DNA of 64,000 nucleotides from Platynereis dumerilii (taxonomy: Eukaryota; Annelida; Polychaeta; Phyllodocida; Nereididae): the NCBI GenBank assembly GCA_026936325.1, contig JAPTHN010000014.1, forward strand, positions 25,341,348-25,405,347, written 5' to 3'. Position numbers and translations under genes: made by a program. Positions 42,694-54,523 of the stretch are shown here, one piece after another; the stretch's first letter is position 1, and each line of letters starts with the position of its first letter. The notes beneath the pieces are model-generated. The model was not told where the DNA came from, did not search any database, and saw only the letters and a list, made by a program, of their open reading frames with translations.

Positions 42694-45600
42694 ACGGTGG
42701 AGTGAAAATTGAAATTAAAAAAAAAACAGCAGGTCTAGATACTTGTCAATTTGCATGAAACTGGCTGTTCCATTTTCCTTTTTGAGCTGACGTAAAAATT
42801 GACAGTGCACTTCAGGATCAAAGATACGCAATAAAAGTGGGTTTCAATAAATCCGCGGTTAGCTATATTTTGGCCTAGGTTAAAGTTACAGCCATGCAAG
42901 TTAAATATTTGAATTCAGAATAAAATTTCCATCAAAATGAGTACCAACATGGCATATCTATGTTTATTATATGTGCTCAGTAAGTGATGTGAGAACTGCG
43001 TAAAAATCCTCCAGTGGGACAAACAAACAAAAGAGTTGTGCATGTAATCAAAAAAGCTTGAAACTTTCAAGATGGCTTCTACAGACTCTGAACTTCAACT
43101 TTAGACGTTCGAAAACCTCTGACACTAAAATTACACATATTTAACTGTTTCTGTGTGCTTTCAACATTGACTAACATCCCAAAAGTCTCTTTTAACATTT
43201 AATTTGGTTGGATAATTTACTACAAGTGTGCATATAAGTACTTTGGTAAGTCATATTCACACCTTGGTGACATTGAATGACCTTTGTTATCTTGTAAATA
43301 CCAAGCAGGACATTTTAAAGATTTATTTTGTTTTCTTGGTGCCATTATTACTGCAAGTTGATTTTAGTTACGTGAATCAAATTTCATGTTACATAATAAA
43401 ACATGATGCTACATATCCTCAGTAATCATTTTGGATGAGAGGCACAGCCATACTGCCCTCTTAGTTAAAAAATAATAGGTGAAAAACAGAGGTTTCACTT
43501 TAAAAATATATTATGTACCCTTTATTTTGCAATTCAATCGGAACGTAACAGATGTATATCATTTTATTCAAATAATAAGTAAAAAGATAAAGTGTAGATA
43601 GTTTTGGGGGATATTAAAAGATAGGTTAATCATGAAATATTTTGTAACATAATGAGAGATAGCATATATTAGGGTGATGCAGATTGCACACAAAAAAATA
43701 AACTTTTGAATTTTCAGTGGGGCACCCCCCAAATATGTTTCAATATATGAAAAAAAAATTCAGTAAAAATTTGAGCCAAGTCGGACAAATTTTAGAGGGT
43801 GCTACCGCAATTTGAAATATAACATTGTATTGCAATGGGCGAAATCCCAGTTTTATGGGTGCTGGGTGAAGGCAGTTGTCCAACCACTAGAGCGATGGAA
43901 ATTTTTTTCATATTTAAGCTTTCCACTATTCCCATCACAAATCCCATTCATATTTTGCTAATATCCGGTCATTTCAGGCCACAGGGCACTCCTAAAGCAA
44001 CAAATTTTGCCTGATTTTTACAGCATTAAGGTTTGACGCGGTATTGAATAACATTAACATAACCAGCAATAAAGGTACACAAATATAAGTTACACCATCT
44101 TATTAAGCAGGAAAAGAGCTCTCATTTGAATACCAACATTACTATGATGCTATAATCTACAGTATTACGACAGTGCTTTGAATATTGGGAATTTTTTGCA
44201 AATAATTGTTAATGACAAATAAGATAATTCAACGGGGTCAGATGGTCAGAATATAGCAGTGTTGGTATTCAAATTAAAGCTCTTTTCATGCTCCATCTAA
44301 TGAAGTAACTTTAATTTCTGTGAGATTGAAACTCGTAATGTTATTGAATACCGCAAATTCGGTATATTTTGACTATTTCATCTTGGTTAGTCTGGTGGTA
44401 GCAGCATGGAGAAGTAAAAAAACATCCAAATTTGCATTGATCAGCTGTTCTGACAACCAGACCCAAAAATTATGACCATGCCGCATTGGTTTGGTGCACC
44501 GGGTATAGTTGAACTCGCTACATGCCAAATAATTGGATATTTTTGTATTGAATACTAATGTTAATTTTGATGATGCGGTAGCACCCTCTAATTTTTGTCC
44601 AATTGCGCTCAAATTTTTAATGAATTTTTTTTTCATATATTGGAACAACTTCAGGGGGTGCCCCATTAACATTTCAAAACTTCACTTTTTTGCATCACCC
44701 TAGCATATATACTATAAAGTACAAATGAAGTGATCTGTTCCATTAAAGATATTGCTGTCATGATATTAGTAATAGTCACTTGTTTCATATGCATTTCGCG
44801 TAGTTTGATCATTCAGTAAAGCTTTGATGCAGTCAGAGATATCCTAAGAGGCAACAGACACAAGTCACACATATAAGGCCACTGTCCTAATCCAGCAGCG
44901 AACATGGATTCATTGGAATGGTCAGATTCACTGTACAATTGGGCAAGATTTTGTGCATATAATCCTCATGAGTGAATAAAAGATTATAATTTAATTGTTA
45001 TCTCTTTGGTTAAATACCCACTGCAGTGAACATTTAGAACCACCTGTTCTAAACCTTTTTTTTTTTGGTGAAATATGTAACTTGAGTTGTACGTTAAGAT
45101 CTGCCATGACTTTTGAAAAGGATGTCAGCCGAATACTTAAAAATGCATGATCTGTAAAAATTCATTTATTACCTTGGTATGGTAGCCTACACTGTGTAGT
45201 ATTAGCTTTATTGGACCCCTTTTCTAAAAGTACATAATCATATCTATAGGTAAAATACACAATATTAAAATAACAACATGAACTATAGCACACCACTGTC
45301 ATCATTCAAACTAATCAGAATGAGTTTTAAGTTTAACTATGTACGGTTGCATTATAAGTAATATTTCCAGAACAGGTGGGCATGGAAATAAATCATGGTG
45401 CAGACATGAAGTCCTGTCATTTTTGTAAGATACATATTTTTGTTTATTATTCACACTAGTGAGAACATCAAAAAGGGAGTTTCTGACAATTGGTGATGGT
45501 CAGTTGTGGTATTGTTGTCAAATGTGGAGTCATTTCATGAGTGATAAAAATGTATGACAATTTTATGTCAATTTGAGTGGATTGATCAGGCCTAAAATAG

Positions 45601-45818
45601 AATATAAGTATATCATGTTGGTACTCATTTTGTGGGGAATTTTTCACTCATTCCAATTATGCTACCTGTTTTGTTGTATATATTGCTTTCTTCAATCCTG
45701 AAGTGCAGTGTCAACTTTTACTGCAGCTTCAAAAAATCACAGAAAATGTGAGTTTTGGACAAATTGACAAGCATCTAGACCTGCTGTTTTTTTAATTTTT
45801 GATTTTTCACTCCACCCT
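42694..45818. mobile_element. GGTGGAGTGAAAA-ended element, 3.1 kb, with nested relative
   Basis: Left GGTGGAGTGAAAATTG and right-end complement GGTGGAGTGAAAAATC. The arms match over about 120 bp including AACAGCAGGTCTAGA, and again near GAGTACCAACAT (42938 and 45620), giving arms of about 200-270 bp. No matching target duplication, so an end may be eroded or the ends may come from two copies. Related by its ends to 20107-40771. The interior holds 43671-44701 and no recognised gene; a short frame at 43228-43425 has no domain. Confidence 0.65.
43671..44701. mobile_element. AGGGTGATGCA-ended element, 1.03 kb (Mutator-like?)
   Basis: AGGGTGATGCA at the left and TGCATCACCCT at the right, with inner GGGGCACCCCC on both sides. 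Flanks AGCATATAT (43661-43669 and 44702-44710) give a 9-bp duplication. Noncoding; the 99-codon minus frame at 44373-44672 lies over the arm and has no domain. Confidence 0.82.
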
Positions 45819-46295
45819 AGTGAACAGCTCTAAGGATTGAGGTTGTGGTTGACTGATTTGGTATTGGATTTGATAGAATTGCTAGGATTTATCTAGATTT
45901 TTGCAAGTATAAGATCCAATTTGCTTCCTCCTCAAAATTTAAAAAAATTGAGAATGGTGATCAATAACTGTAGAACTTTTTTTGTATGATAATGAATAAT
46001 CACATGTGATTCCATATTCTTACAATCAGTTTTAGATTAATTCTTAGGATTTTTCTACATTAGCATGGAAATTACCAACTCTGATGGATTTTTATTCTCC
46101 AAAATGCACTTTACCACTTGAAAGAGGCATATAAAAGTTGTATCACTTTGTTTAAACACTATATATATTTTAAAACTGGATGGTTTAATCATACAAACAT
46201 TTATTTGACAAAAACAGTAATGAACAATATCTTCTTTTTATGTATGTTTGCATGTCGTAGTAAGTGTATACTAATTTACACAAACTGCTGTTTCC
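45819..46295. other. Intron sequence near the donor, nothing recognised
   Basis: AT-rich; only short chance frames. Confidence 0.4.
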
Positions 46296-46299
46296 AAAA

Positions 46300-46425
46300 T
46301 TTGTTTTGATGTTTAAGCATAATAAATGCCTCCTTTTAAAATTACTTCATAATAATTTAACTTCTATAGTTCAATTTGCAACCTTTTCCGAGGTGTGTAC
46401 TCATATCTGCTTTATGCTGTGCATG
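46300..46425 (+). repeat. Inverted repeat arm near the intron donor
   Basis: Partner of 19695-19820. It lies about 190 bp inside the donor, so the two arms sit just inside the two ends of the 27-kb intron. Confidence 0.65.
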
Positions 46426-46613
46426 GGGAACAAGCAAAAACAAATACTATGTGAATTTGACATAATATTATGCAGAATATCTGCAAAAAAGATAGATAAA
46501 TAAAAAAATGGTCATTTACCATATAAAATAATTACTCCATAATTTTAGAAATAGAAAAATTATTGCAAAAACAGTGTCTACAAAGATGCCTTGAAGCAAA
46601 AAAGCAGTCAAAC

Positions 46614-46935
46614 CTGTCCTGGGGTCATAAGGAATGTAATCTGCAGTGAATGTTGTTGTGTTTCCCCCTCCGCTGCATTCATAACACATCTTGCATCCAC
46701 CGTTTTCTTTCTTCCATCCAGTGCATGCGCAAGAGTCTGTTTGAGATTGAATGCATGATACAGTGCAGAAAGTTGCTCCATTTCCAATTGTTGGTGACTG
46801 AATCATTTTGGTTTGTAGAACATGACAATTTAGGTTTCTAATTTGCTTTACAAATAAATAATTCCTTTTCATGGCTCCATGAGCAATTATTGCCAGATAG
46901 AGAGACAAAGCAATTGTTATTGTGATGATCTTCAT
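46614..46935 (-). CDS. LamG protein, exon 1: signal peptide and cysteine-rich PAN/apple-like segment
   Basis: First coding exon, 107 codons plus one base. I chose the ATG at 46935, not an earlier one in the same frame, because it opens directly on a signal peptide, MKIITITIALSLYLAIIAHG, and lies about 35 nt from a plausible start site. The mature part has eight cysteines (NLNC, TFC, VSC, DSC, AC, GGC, KMC, YEC) spaced like a short PAN/apple or related disulfide module, with CTGWKKENGGC at the core. An NTT glycosylation site follows and the exon ends in YIPYDPRT. Donor ACAG/GTTTGA at 46613 leaves phase 1, which fits exon 2. The open frame beyond the donor (to 46516) is intron. The protein would be secreted or matrix-bound; a defence or adhesion lectin role is possible but not shown. 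Confidence 0.75.
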
Positions 46936-46959
46936 TATAAAAGTTCTTTCTCCATCCAG

Positions 46960-47010
46960 TTCGGTGACTGATGAAAAATGGTTGCTATACAAGGCTAATT
47001 ATATAGCCAT
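46960..47010 (-). promoter_or_regulatory. Core promoter of the LamG gene
   Basis: TATATAATT on the minus strand (46997-47005) is followed about 35 nt later by the initiator-like TCAGTC (46966-46971) and about 34 nt further by the chosen ATG. This spacing is standard for a TATA promoter. Inferred from sequence only. Confidence 0.55.
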
Positions 47011-47011
47011 T

Positions 47012-47484
47012 TACTCAACAATCACTTTTTCAGTGATCAAAGAGACTTTGATTTTCAGTGCAGATGCCTTTGAAAAACTTCTCTTAATAAATTTTCATTT
47101 GATGTCAAGACAATGGTATAGGAAAGCTTGCTTTTGTTCATTTTATTAAGAATGTTTGAATGGACAAAAGCAAAATCAATGCTATTCATGACAGAAAATA
47201 TTACACGCACAACATGTTTTTTCACATATATCGAATTGTTTGAGTGTCTTTACTTTAATCTATACAAATTTGTTCTTGCTTAAATTGAATTCATATATCA
47301 CATCAGGTAGTTGTAACTCAGAGCTAACAGAACATAATCAATTATTTAGCTTTGCTCGATGCATTTAATTCTCTGGACAATTCAAAAAAGTCTGAATTTT
47401 TTGCAAGCTATTAGAAACTGCACGTGTTTGTAATAAGTGCAAATTGTCCTTCAGCGTCCCAGGTCAGAGTGACATTGAAACTTT
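47012..47484. other. Upstream flank of the LamG gene
   Basis: AT-rich, no repeats or frames recognised. Any proximal regulatory sites of the gene would lie here. Confidence 0.4.
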
Positions 47485-47828
47485 TTATATCTACATCTAC
47501 ATCTACATTTTGTTTGAACGCTCATCCTGTCATATTCTGACGATTATGTGTAGAGTGGCGACTACTGTAGAATACATGAGTGATGGTACGGCTGTGAGTC
47601 TGGTACATACCCTATTGATTCAGGGATGTCCAGGGTCTTTTAGTTGCCCTAGTATAGAACACTGGTTACAACCCTCCTCCATTTAACATCCGTGGGCTCG
47701 GACAAGTCAGGGGCTATTTATAGTACATAGAGGCTCATAGCGAGGCTGACCCTGGCTGGGCTCGAACCCATTCAGACACAGACCTCCCCATAGGAGCCGA
47801 ACGCTCTACCTACTGAGCTATCCCCCCT
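47485..47828 (-). mobile_element. tRNA-derived SINE with TGTAGA tail
   Basis: On the minus strand the head has A-box TAGCTCAGTAGGTAGAGCG and B-box GGGTTCGAGCCC, both close to consensus. A body of about 240 bp and a tail of (TGTAGA)n (47488-47508) follow. The tRNA part is extended between the boxes compared with a true tRNA. It sits about 500 bp upstream of the LamG promoter. Confidence 0.8.
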
Positions 47829-48425
47829 CCTAAGAAAACTTTGCTAACATAATTTAAAAAAAAGATAAAACAGCCCCTTGATCATAACGTTGCAAATTGT
47901 CGTGCAAGAGAACAAAATTATTGTGGATTCAATGGACGCAAGCAAAAATAATGTCTAGAATGCCTACAATATACTTTTTTGGGAATACATTATGTACCTT
48001 TACCACCCCTTTGATTGTCGGTAAAACTGCCTTTGAGTAAGCATTTCACAGTCACTTTCATCAATGTCAAGACAAGTGAAAAGTCCGCTCTTTTGTAAGA
48101 AAGAAATCATTTTCAACAACAGCGTTTGACAGGACAAAGAAACTCAAGCAGCAAGAGGAAAACAATTAGTTTCCAGAAAATATTACAAGCAGAGAAAAGC
48201 CTTGATAAATAGTTGTCCAAGACTGTACTTTGATCTCTGCTTTTGACTATTTCTTACAAATCCAAACTCAGTAACATCAAGGGTAATCAATGATATATTC
48301 AAGATGTTGAATACATCAAATGTGTTTGATTGTGTAGACAATTCAGATTTTCTAATCACATGTTTGTCAAAGTGTACTTGCAAATGTAGGAAACCAGCAT
48401 ACAAGATCAGAGAGATTTTTACCTT
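47829..48425. other. Noncoding stretch, nothing recognised
   Basis: AT-rich with one 73-codon chance frame (48183-48404). Confidence 0.4.
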
Positions 48426-48933
48426 CAGTGAACGAAGTTCGAGGAAGGTATTGTTATCACTTGGGTAAAATGTTGTCTGTCCGCCGGGCCGTCGGGAGAA
48501 CTGGTGGGCGGGCAGTAGGCGGATAGATCATTTTCGGCCCAGTACTCAGCCCCTATTGAATGTACATTGATGAAATTTGGTACATATATAGCCTGTAGGT
48601 TCTAGTCGTGCCTTTTGATGGTCTGATTGGTGAATATTTCATGCCTTTTGAAGTATTGAGAAAAAATATTTGAAATTATACTTTCGTTTCCTGGTCAAGA
48701 CTTGCTATTGCAGGTACATGGATGAAATTTGATACACATATGGCCAATAATGGGCCATATGGTCTAGTTGTGCCTTTTGATGGTCCAAATGATGGATATT
48801 CAATACTTTTGAAGTATTGAGAAAAAATGTAAAAAAAAAAATAATAATAATAAATAAATAAATATATTATTTATTTCCAGGCCAAAATTTTTGGCTACTA
48901 TCTCATGCACATGGATGAAATTATATATACATA

Positions 48934-49585
48934 TCCCACACTTAGCAGTGATCCTCATGGAAAACCCATGAGGAACAGCCCATGGGATATAATTTTGTGA
49001 TCCACCATCCCTAATTTATATATGATCCACCATCCCTAATTTAAATATGATCCACTATCCTTGATTTACATATTTTATTTATTTGTGGCACTACTTCAGA
49101 TCACACATTTGGTCACAATCACGACACATGACATCACAACACTGCACATGACGTCACAACAGCAGCTGAACCACTATGACATCATCAGCATTGGTGACGT
49201 CACCAGCAATCATGTGAATCTGTTGGCTTTGTTTATATCAACTAACTAGTCTCCACCCACCTTGTCATTTGTTTACATTACAGTTTGATCTGATTGGTTT
49301 GGCCACCATCAAACAATTAGATCCATCCACCAAAGTGATAGGTCATTATTATTTTTAATTATCCATATTTAAGCATTAAAATGTCCTCATAGGTTGTCAA
49401 AATAGCAGAAAATGTGGGATATAAATAAAACCCACTCAGGGTGGTGGATCAGTCCACTGAAACCCACTCGTGGTCTGGCTGGCTGCGGAACTCACTCGTG
49501 GCTTCGCCACTCATGAGTTCCTCCGCCAGCCAGACCACTCATGGGTTTCAGTTGACTGATCCACCACCCTGAGCCTGTTTTATTA
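48934..49585. mobile_element. Insertion with hairpin terminus
   Basis: It separates two parts of the repeat above. The left part has the short hairpin CCTCATGG/CCATGAGG (48953-48973) and three tandem units of TGATCCACCATCCCTAATTT (48999-49073). The middle has several TGACRTCA motifs. The right part is a 140-bp hairpin. Class unknown. Confidence 0.55.
49434..49573. repeat. 140-bp hairpin with arms of about 65 bp
   Basis: CTCAGGGTGGTGGATCAGTC on the left pairs with its complement on the right, and the inner arms contain GTCTGGCTGGC/GCCAGCCAGAC. The apex reads ACTCGTGGCTTCGCCACT. Only a few mismatches. Confidence 0.92.
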
Positions 49586-49864
49586 TAATATCACCTATAT
49601 GATGATCATGTTCCCTTTGGTTGTCTTAGCCAATGATATTTTGTCGATTTTTAAATATTGAAAAAAATATCAAAATTTTCTTTTTTTTCCGTGCCAGGAC
49701 TGGATCACTATTGCATGTGCATGCCACTACATGGATGGTGTTTGGTGCATATATATGGTCTAGTTGTGCTTTTTTATTCTCTTATAAATTGAAACTAGAT
49801 TAAACTTTGATAAATATTAGGAAAAAATGACAATTTTTTTGTCGTTTGTAGGCTAAAATCATTT

Positions 49865-50244
49865 TTGGTTTCCGATCCAAAGCTAACAAAATTGACCTAT
49901 GCAACCTGTACTTAAACTTACAAGAAACTTTGGCGAACAAAGTTGGTAGAATAAAACAGATGTATGATCGCCACTGTTGCTGTAGCCTAGTCATAATAAA
50001 ATGGTATACTTTTTTCTTACTTAGAAATTGCGGTCTTAATGATTTTTTGATAGTTCAACTGCAGCAATTCATTGATTTTCTTGATCTCCGTACTACCTGC
50101 TCCACCTAGCCAAACTTTCTATTTCCATGGCAACCACAGAATGACTTAAAAGTGTCCAAAATTAATTTTCCAAAATTTTGGAAATCCATTCCAAAACTGC
50201 TGAATTTTATCCTGTAAAAAATTCATAGTTCTAGATTGAAAATA
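49865..50244. other. Noncoding stretch, nothing recognised
   Basis: AT-rich, with no repeat ends or domain-like frames. Confidence 0.4.
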
Positions 50245-50643
50245 CAGTACAACCATCATAAAATGGCTCATCAGTTTGGATCGACACTTATCGATCGATC
50301 TATAGTGATACATGGCGTTCTTGGTTGATATGGAGTGATCGATCTGGAGTGATCTCTTGTGATCTGTATCTATTAATAAAAATTAATATTAATAAATTTA
50401 CTTTTTTGTACCAAATAACTTCTGGATATGTTTTCTTAATCAATATTTTCAATTGTTAGATGGATTTATCTGTTCTTTGACTTATAATCCTAAATAATTG
50501 ACATGATTGATTTTCACTAAAAGTGGATTAGATCACTACAGATAGAGGTATATCATCTCAGATCACTACAGATCACTCTTAATCCTGACCACTCTGGATC
50601 ACAATGGATCACTATGTTGAGCCACTTTTAGATGGTTGTACTG
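50245..50643. mobile_element. TA-flanked MITE (Tc1/mariner-like) with GATCACT motifs
   Basis: CAGTACAACCATCATAAAAT at the left and, complemented, CAGTACAACCATCTAAAAGT at the right; TA on both sides (50243-50244 and 50644-50645). Many GATCACT/AGTGATC motifs fill both arms. Noncoding. Confidence 0.85.
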
Positions 50644-50645
50644 TA

Positions 50646-51069
50646 AGTGTCCATGTAAAAAAAAGCTGTGAACTTTCTGAATGCCCCTCGTATGCATGTG
50701 TTAATTGTGTGGATTACTGAACAGTTACTTGGGACACAGGACACAACTTCATACACCAGCCTTCACAGTCCAGGCTTGTTTGGAAATGTCATGACATGGG
50801 GATTTTGCAAATGAAATTGACATTTTGGCTGTCAATCATTATGGATCGAATGTTGTACTGTCAGAAAACACAATTTGCAAGACACAGTTATCCAAACGAT
50901 GTCACAAAATGCCAGTTCAGACATGAAATTGGCGAATTTTGACAATTTTGCAGAGATCGAGGTGGTACTGCAATCTTGGCAACTTCTGTTAGTTCTAAGC
51001 GCCACCTGTGGGCGATTTAGTTTTACCTGCCATGTCATTGAAATGACGGAAAAATTATAGATCTATCGG
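50646..51069. other. Noncoding stretch, nothing recognised
   Basis: Two overlapping short frames on opposite strands (50832-51060), neither with a recognisable domain. Confidence 0.4.
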
Positions 51070-51317
51070 AATTATGAATATGGAACTTATCATTACTCAC
51101 AATTATGAATATGGAACTTATCATTACTCACAATTATGAATATGGAACTTATCATTACTCACAATTATGAATATGGAACTTATCATTACTCATAATTATG
51201 AATATGGAACTTATCATCACTCACAATTATGAATATGGAACTTATCATTACTCACGATTATGAATATGGAACTTATCAATACTCACAATTATGAATATGG
51301 AACTTATCATTACTCAA
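51070..51317. repeat. Minisatellite, eight 31-bp units
   Basis: The unit starts AATTATGAATATGGAACTTA and ends TCATTACTCAC. Eight near-identical copies with a few substitutions, so a recent expansion. Confidence 0.95.
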
Positions 51318-53040
51318 AATTGGAATATTGATGCACTTTTCAGCAACAAAAGGTTAGTGTTTCAACATTATTGAATTCGAAACGATGCAATTGCGTTGTG
51401 GCTGGACCTGGAACATCAAAATTGTCGACCATTGATGTTTCAAGGTCCAGTAGCTGATCTCAAATGGAGTGCTGTTGCCCTCAATTTGCGCTTACATGCG
51501 AATATTAGAACAACAACATGTAAACGTGTAGACAGGGTTTAGGCTGAAAACCTTGGGTTGTTGGCCATGCTCTCTTGTTGTTCAAACATAGTGCTGTGTA
51601 GATGTTCTACAACAGCATGCTTTTTAAGTTTTGATAAAAAGAGAACAAATAGTGACAGTGCAAAATAAACTTGATTTATTTCCCAATTCTTGTCCATGAT
51701 ATAATAAATTCAAATCAATGTTATGGCATTATATATATGAATTACAGCAGCAACCAGGAAGTTATTTTTCTGGAGGTGAAGAAGGCATCAAATAGGGCTG
51801 TATGGCTTGCTGTATATATGTCAAAGCAAAGAACTACCAGATGTTCTTCAACTCCCAGTCACTCCCGAATTACTTCCAAAATACCTTCAGCCACCATAAC
51901 TCTAATTTCTAGTGGCTGAACAAGAATGTCAAGGAGTATCTCTGAATCACCTTTAAATAGCAGAATTGCCAATTCATATTAATTAGGCTCTATTCTGAAG
52001 CAAAAATGTACCATTAAAGTGAATAACCAGAGGCACTTCTACTTTGAAGGATTCTCTTGCTGCCCTGTTAAGCATTTCGAAGTTATATTTATTTCTATAT
52101 CTATCTAGACTAAGCTAGTGATGATCTTCATACAGATAGCAAACTCTAAGATGAGCTATCCTCTGAGACATACTCAGTGGTAGTGAAGACTGACAATGAC
52201 TGTTGCTGATGATGATGATTTGATGCTTTTGTGCATCCTATATATGTTTTACTTACTTTACAGCTGTTTAAACATCAGGTCCTCTGTTGACACAACATAA
52301 TTCAAAACTTTGCAACAATAATACACAATTCTAAGTAATGCAATTAAATACCTCAATAGTGAGAACTGAATGGGGAGACTTTTTGATTGATGAAACAAGT
52401 TAGCAGCTAAGACCTTGAAGAGGGAGACAACAGGAGGCTGCAAAATTCTTGCAAGGTCAACCAGACCCCAATTCACCTTGCTGTTCCGTAGCTTCTCCAA
52501 TCTCCAAACCTCAACCTACTACTAAGCATTGATATTTCCTAATTTTAGCTTGGCGGCAACACTTAGTTCAAATAAATCATGTCTTAGTCATTGTTCCAGT
52601 AGGGTGTGTCAATTATAAATTCTTATCTGTGAAATAAATTCAAAAGCCTATTTTTTATCTTTTTCTTTACCACTTTCATTTCTAAAAAGTGCAAACCAAA
52701 GAGCCAATGGGAGGCAATATATCATCCTACATCATTAATGGTGGTATGCGAAATGAAGGTCTTTTTGAGAGCTTTTCAACCATGGCAATAAGAATGCTGT
52801 ATGACTTATACTGACGAAGTAATAGAGAACCGCGGATTGGCGAAAATGCTCGAAAATTTTAAAAACATTGAAACTTTAAGGCCTTCCTCTAGGTGGATTT
52901 CCTTAAAATTTCACCTGCATCAGTTTTATACCTAACCTATTCATATCAGAGGGTGTGCAATATGAAATTCACAAAATGATTTTTTTGCATCTAAAAATGA
53001 ACCGCCCTAATGTTTCAATGGAAAATTATTTATCGACAAT
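51318..53040. other. Gene-free stretch
   Basis: A 49-bp hairpin (CTGGACCTGGAACATCAA and its near complement) is at 51402-51450. The remainder is AT-rich with frames below 83 codons and no domains. Confidence 0.45.
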
Positions 53041-54122
53041 GTGTACTATTTGCGCATCCCAAAATCATTGATGCTTACGTTTACACAGCTGGGCCGACTT
53101 TCAAATAAACAAAGCATTTACAAAAAAAATCAAATACAACATCAAAAGTTTAAGGCACAACTGCAAAAATTTAGAATTAGTGCAAACACATGCATCAAGC
53201 AGCAAATGAATATGCCGCTGTCAATGAAACAGGAAATTGTTTGAAAAGGGACCTTCTAGCATATCTGTATACACGGTCAAAAGCATCTATGATGTGTGGC
53301 TTTTGTGGAACATCTAATTGTTTGCGCTATTAGCATCAGCTGCGGCTGTGAGCAAATTGTTGCCTTGCATTATTGCCATGCGGCTCATGTCTGGAGGCGA
53401 GCCCTTGCTATTATCCTCTCAACACCATTAGTGTCAACTTAATAAGCAGGGTGTGCCCTCCCCAGTACTTGATTTGCAATGTTGCTATTTTAAGCTAAGG
53501 GATTCCTTGTATTGGTTAAATCAATGGACACATATTGAGACAATTGCTTTGATAATTCTGGCAAATAGAGGAAGCTGTTTGAACTTTATAAGCAACAAAA
53601 AGTAGATTAATGATTAGCCATCATTCCCTGCTGCAAAATTTGGGTGACGTGTTCACTTGTAACACCTACGGCGTAAAAGGATTGAGGCAGGGAGAAAAGG
53701 TTTTACACTGAAATCGTATTTCATATTAATAATGGACAGAGCAGCTCCTGGGTAATTCCACTTATTCACCAATTAGTATGGCACAATCACGCCAAAAAAA
53801 CCTTGTAAACCGCTATGAATATTCACCTTTTTTTTCACCCCTTATAATATTGTTATGGGTAACTTCAGGGTCTTTAAATCCCATCTGCTCAATTTATTCT
53901 CTTTGACCTAGATTCTCATAAAAGCCATTCATGTTTTTTCAGAGACAATGTGACCTCAGAGACCTATTTGTTGTGATAAATAACCTGACAGTATTGGGGC
54001 ATGATCTTTATTGTCACTGTGGGAGAAGTCTGTTGTAATTTCAGGGCATGGTGTCTGTTACTCAAATTCTCATGTAAGACATTGGGGAAGTAGACCTGTT
54101 GGAAACAAAAAAAAATCAAATA

Positions 54123-54523
54123 AAGCCCCATTCACACAGACAAGACTTTGGCAAGAGTATCTTGGCAAGAGGAAACTATCAGAAATCGTGAATTCACTCC
54201 CAGAGTATAGTTTGTCACTCTCAAGAGTGAAAATTTCACTCCCAGAGTAAAACATGGTGCTCCCAGATCATCGCAACACTCTTGGAAAACTCTTGGAAAT
54301 TTTGAACAGTTTAAAATTTTCTGAGAGTATGGAATTGGTCTGGGAGTGAAATATATGATCTGGGAGCATCAACTTTTGCTCTGGGAGTGTCAATTTTCAC
54401 TCTGGGAGCTAAACTTTTCACTCGGAGAGTAAAAAGCTATACTCTGGGAGTGAATTCGTGATTTCTGAATTTTGCTCTTGTCAAGGTACTCTTGGGTTAC
54501 TCTTGGCTGTGTGAAAGGGGCTT
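54123..54523. mobile_element. TA-flanked MITE with CTCCCAGAGT motifs
   Basis: AAGCCCCATTCACACAG at the left and CTGTGTGAAAGGGGCTT at the right; TA at 54121-54122 and 54524-54525. About ten variants of CACTCCCAGAGTA/TACTCTGGGAGTG occur inside, in mirrored orientation in the two halves. Noncoding. Confidence 0.85.

Larger units (their letters stand above)
19625..46613 (-). other. Predicted 27-kb intron of the LamG gene, filled with transposons
   Basis: Donor CAG/GTTTGACTG at 46613 and acceptor TTTTAG at 19625 join in matching phase 1. No intermediate exon was recognised. The intron holds the giant 20107-40771 insertion, TTAA and hAT elements, and the nested pair at 42694-45818 and 43671-44701. 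The join is inferred from frame, domain content and splice signals; there is no transcript evidence. Confidence 0.7.
48426..49860 (+). mobile_element. ACCTTCAG-ended repeat, second copy, interrupted and truncated
   Basis: Begins ACCTTCAGTGAACGAAGTTC, a foldback end as at 34568. It has the GTGCCTTTTGATGGTC unit at about 48609 and 48771 (162 bp apart) and a weaker one near 49750. An unrelated insertion lies between about 48934 and 49585. The right terminus is not found. Confidence 0.7.

Noticed and set aside
47758-47828. Functional tRNA gene on the minus strand
   Set aside because: The spacing between A and B boxes is too long and a SINE body with a TGTAGA tail follows.
51070-51317. CRISPR-like array
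   Set aside because: Units are directly adjacent with no unique spacers, and the genome is animal. It is a minisatellite.
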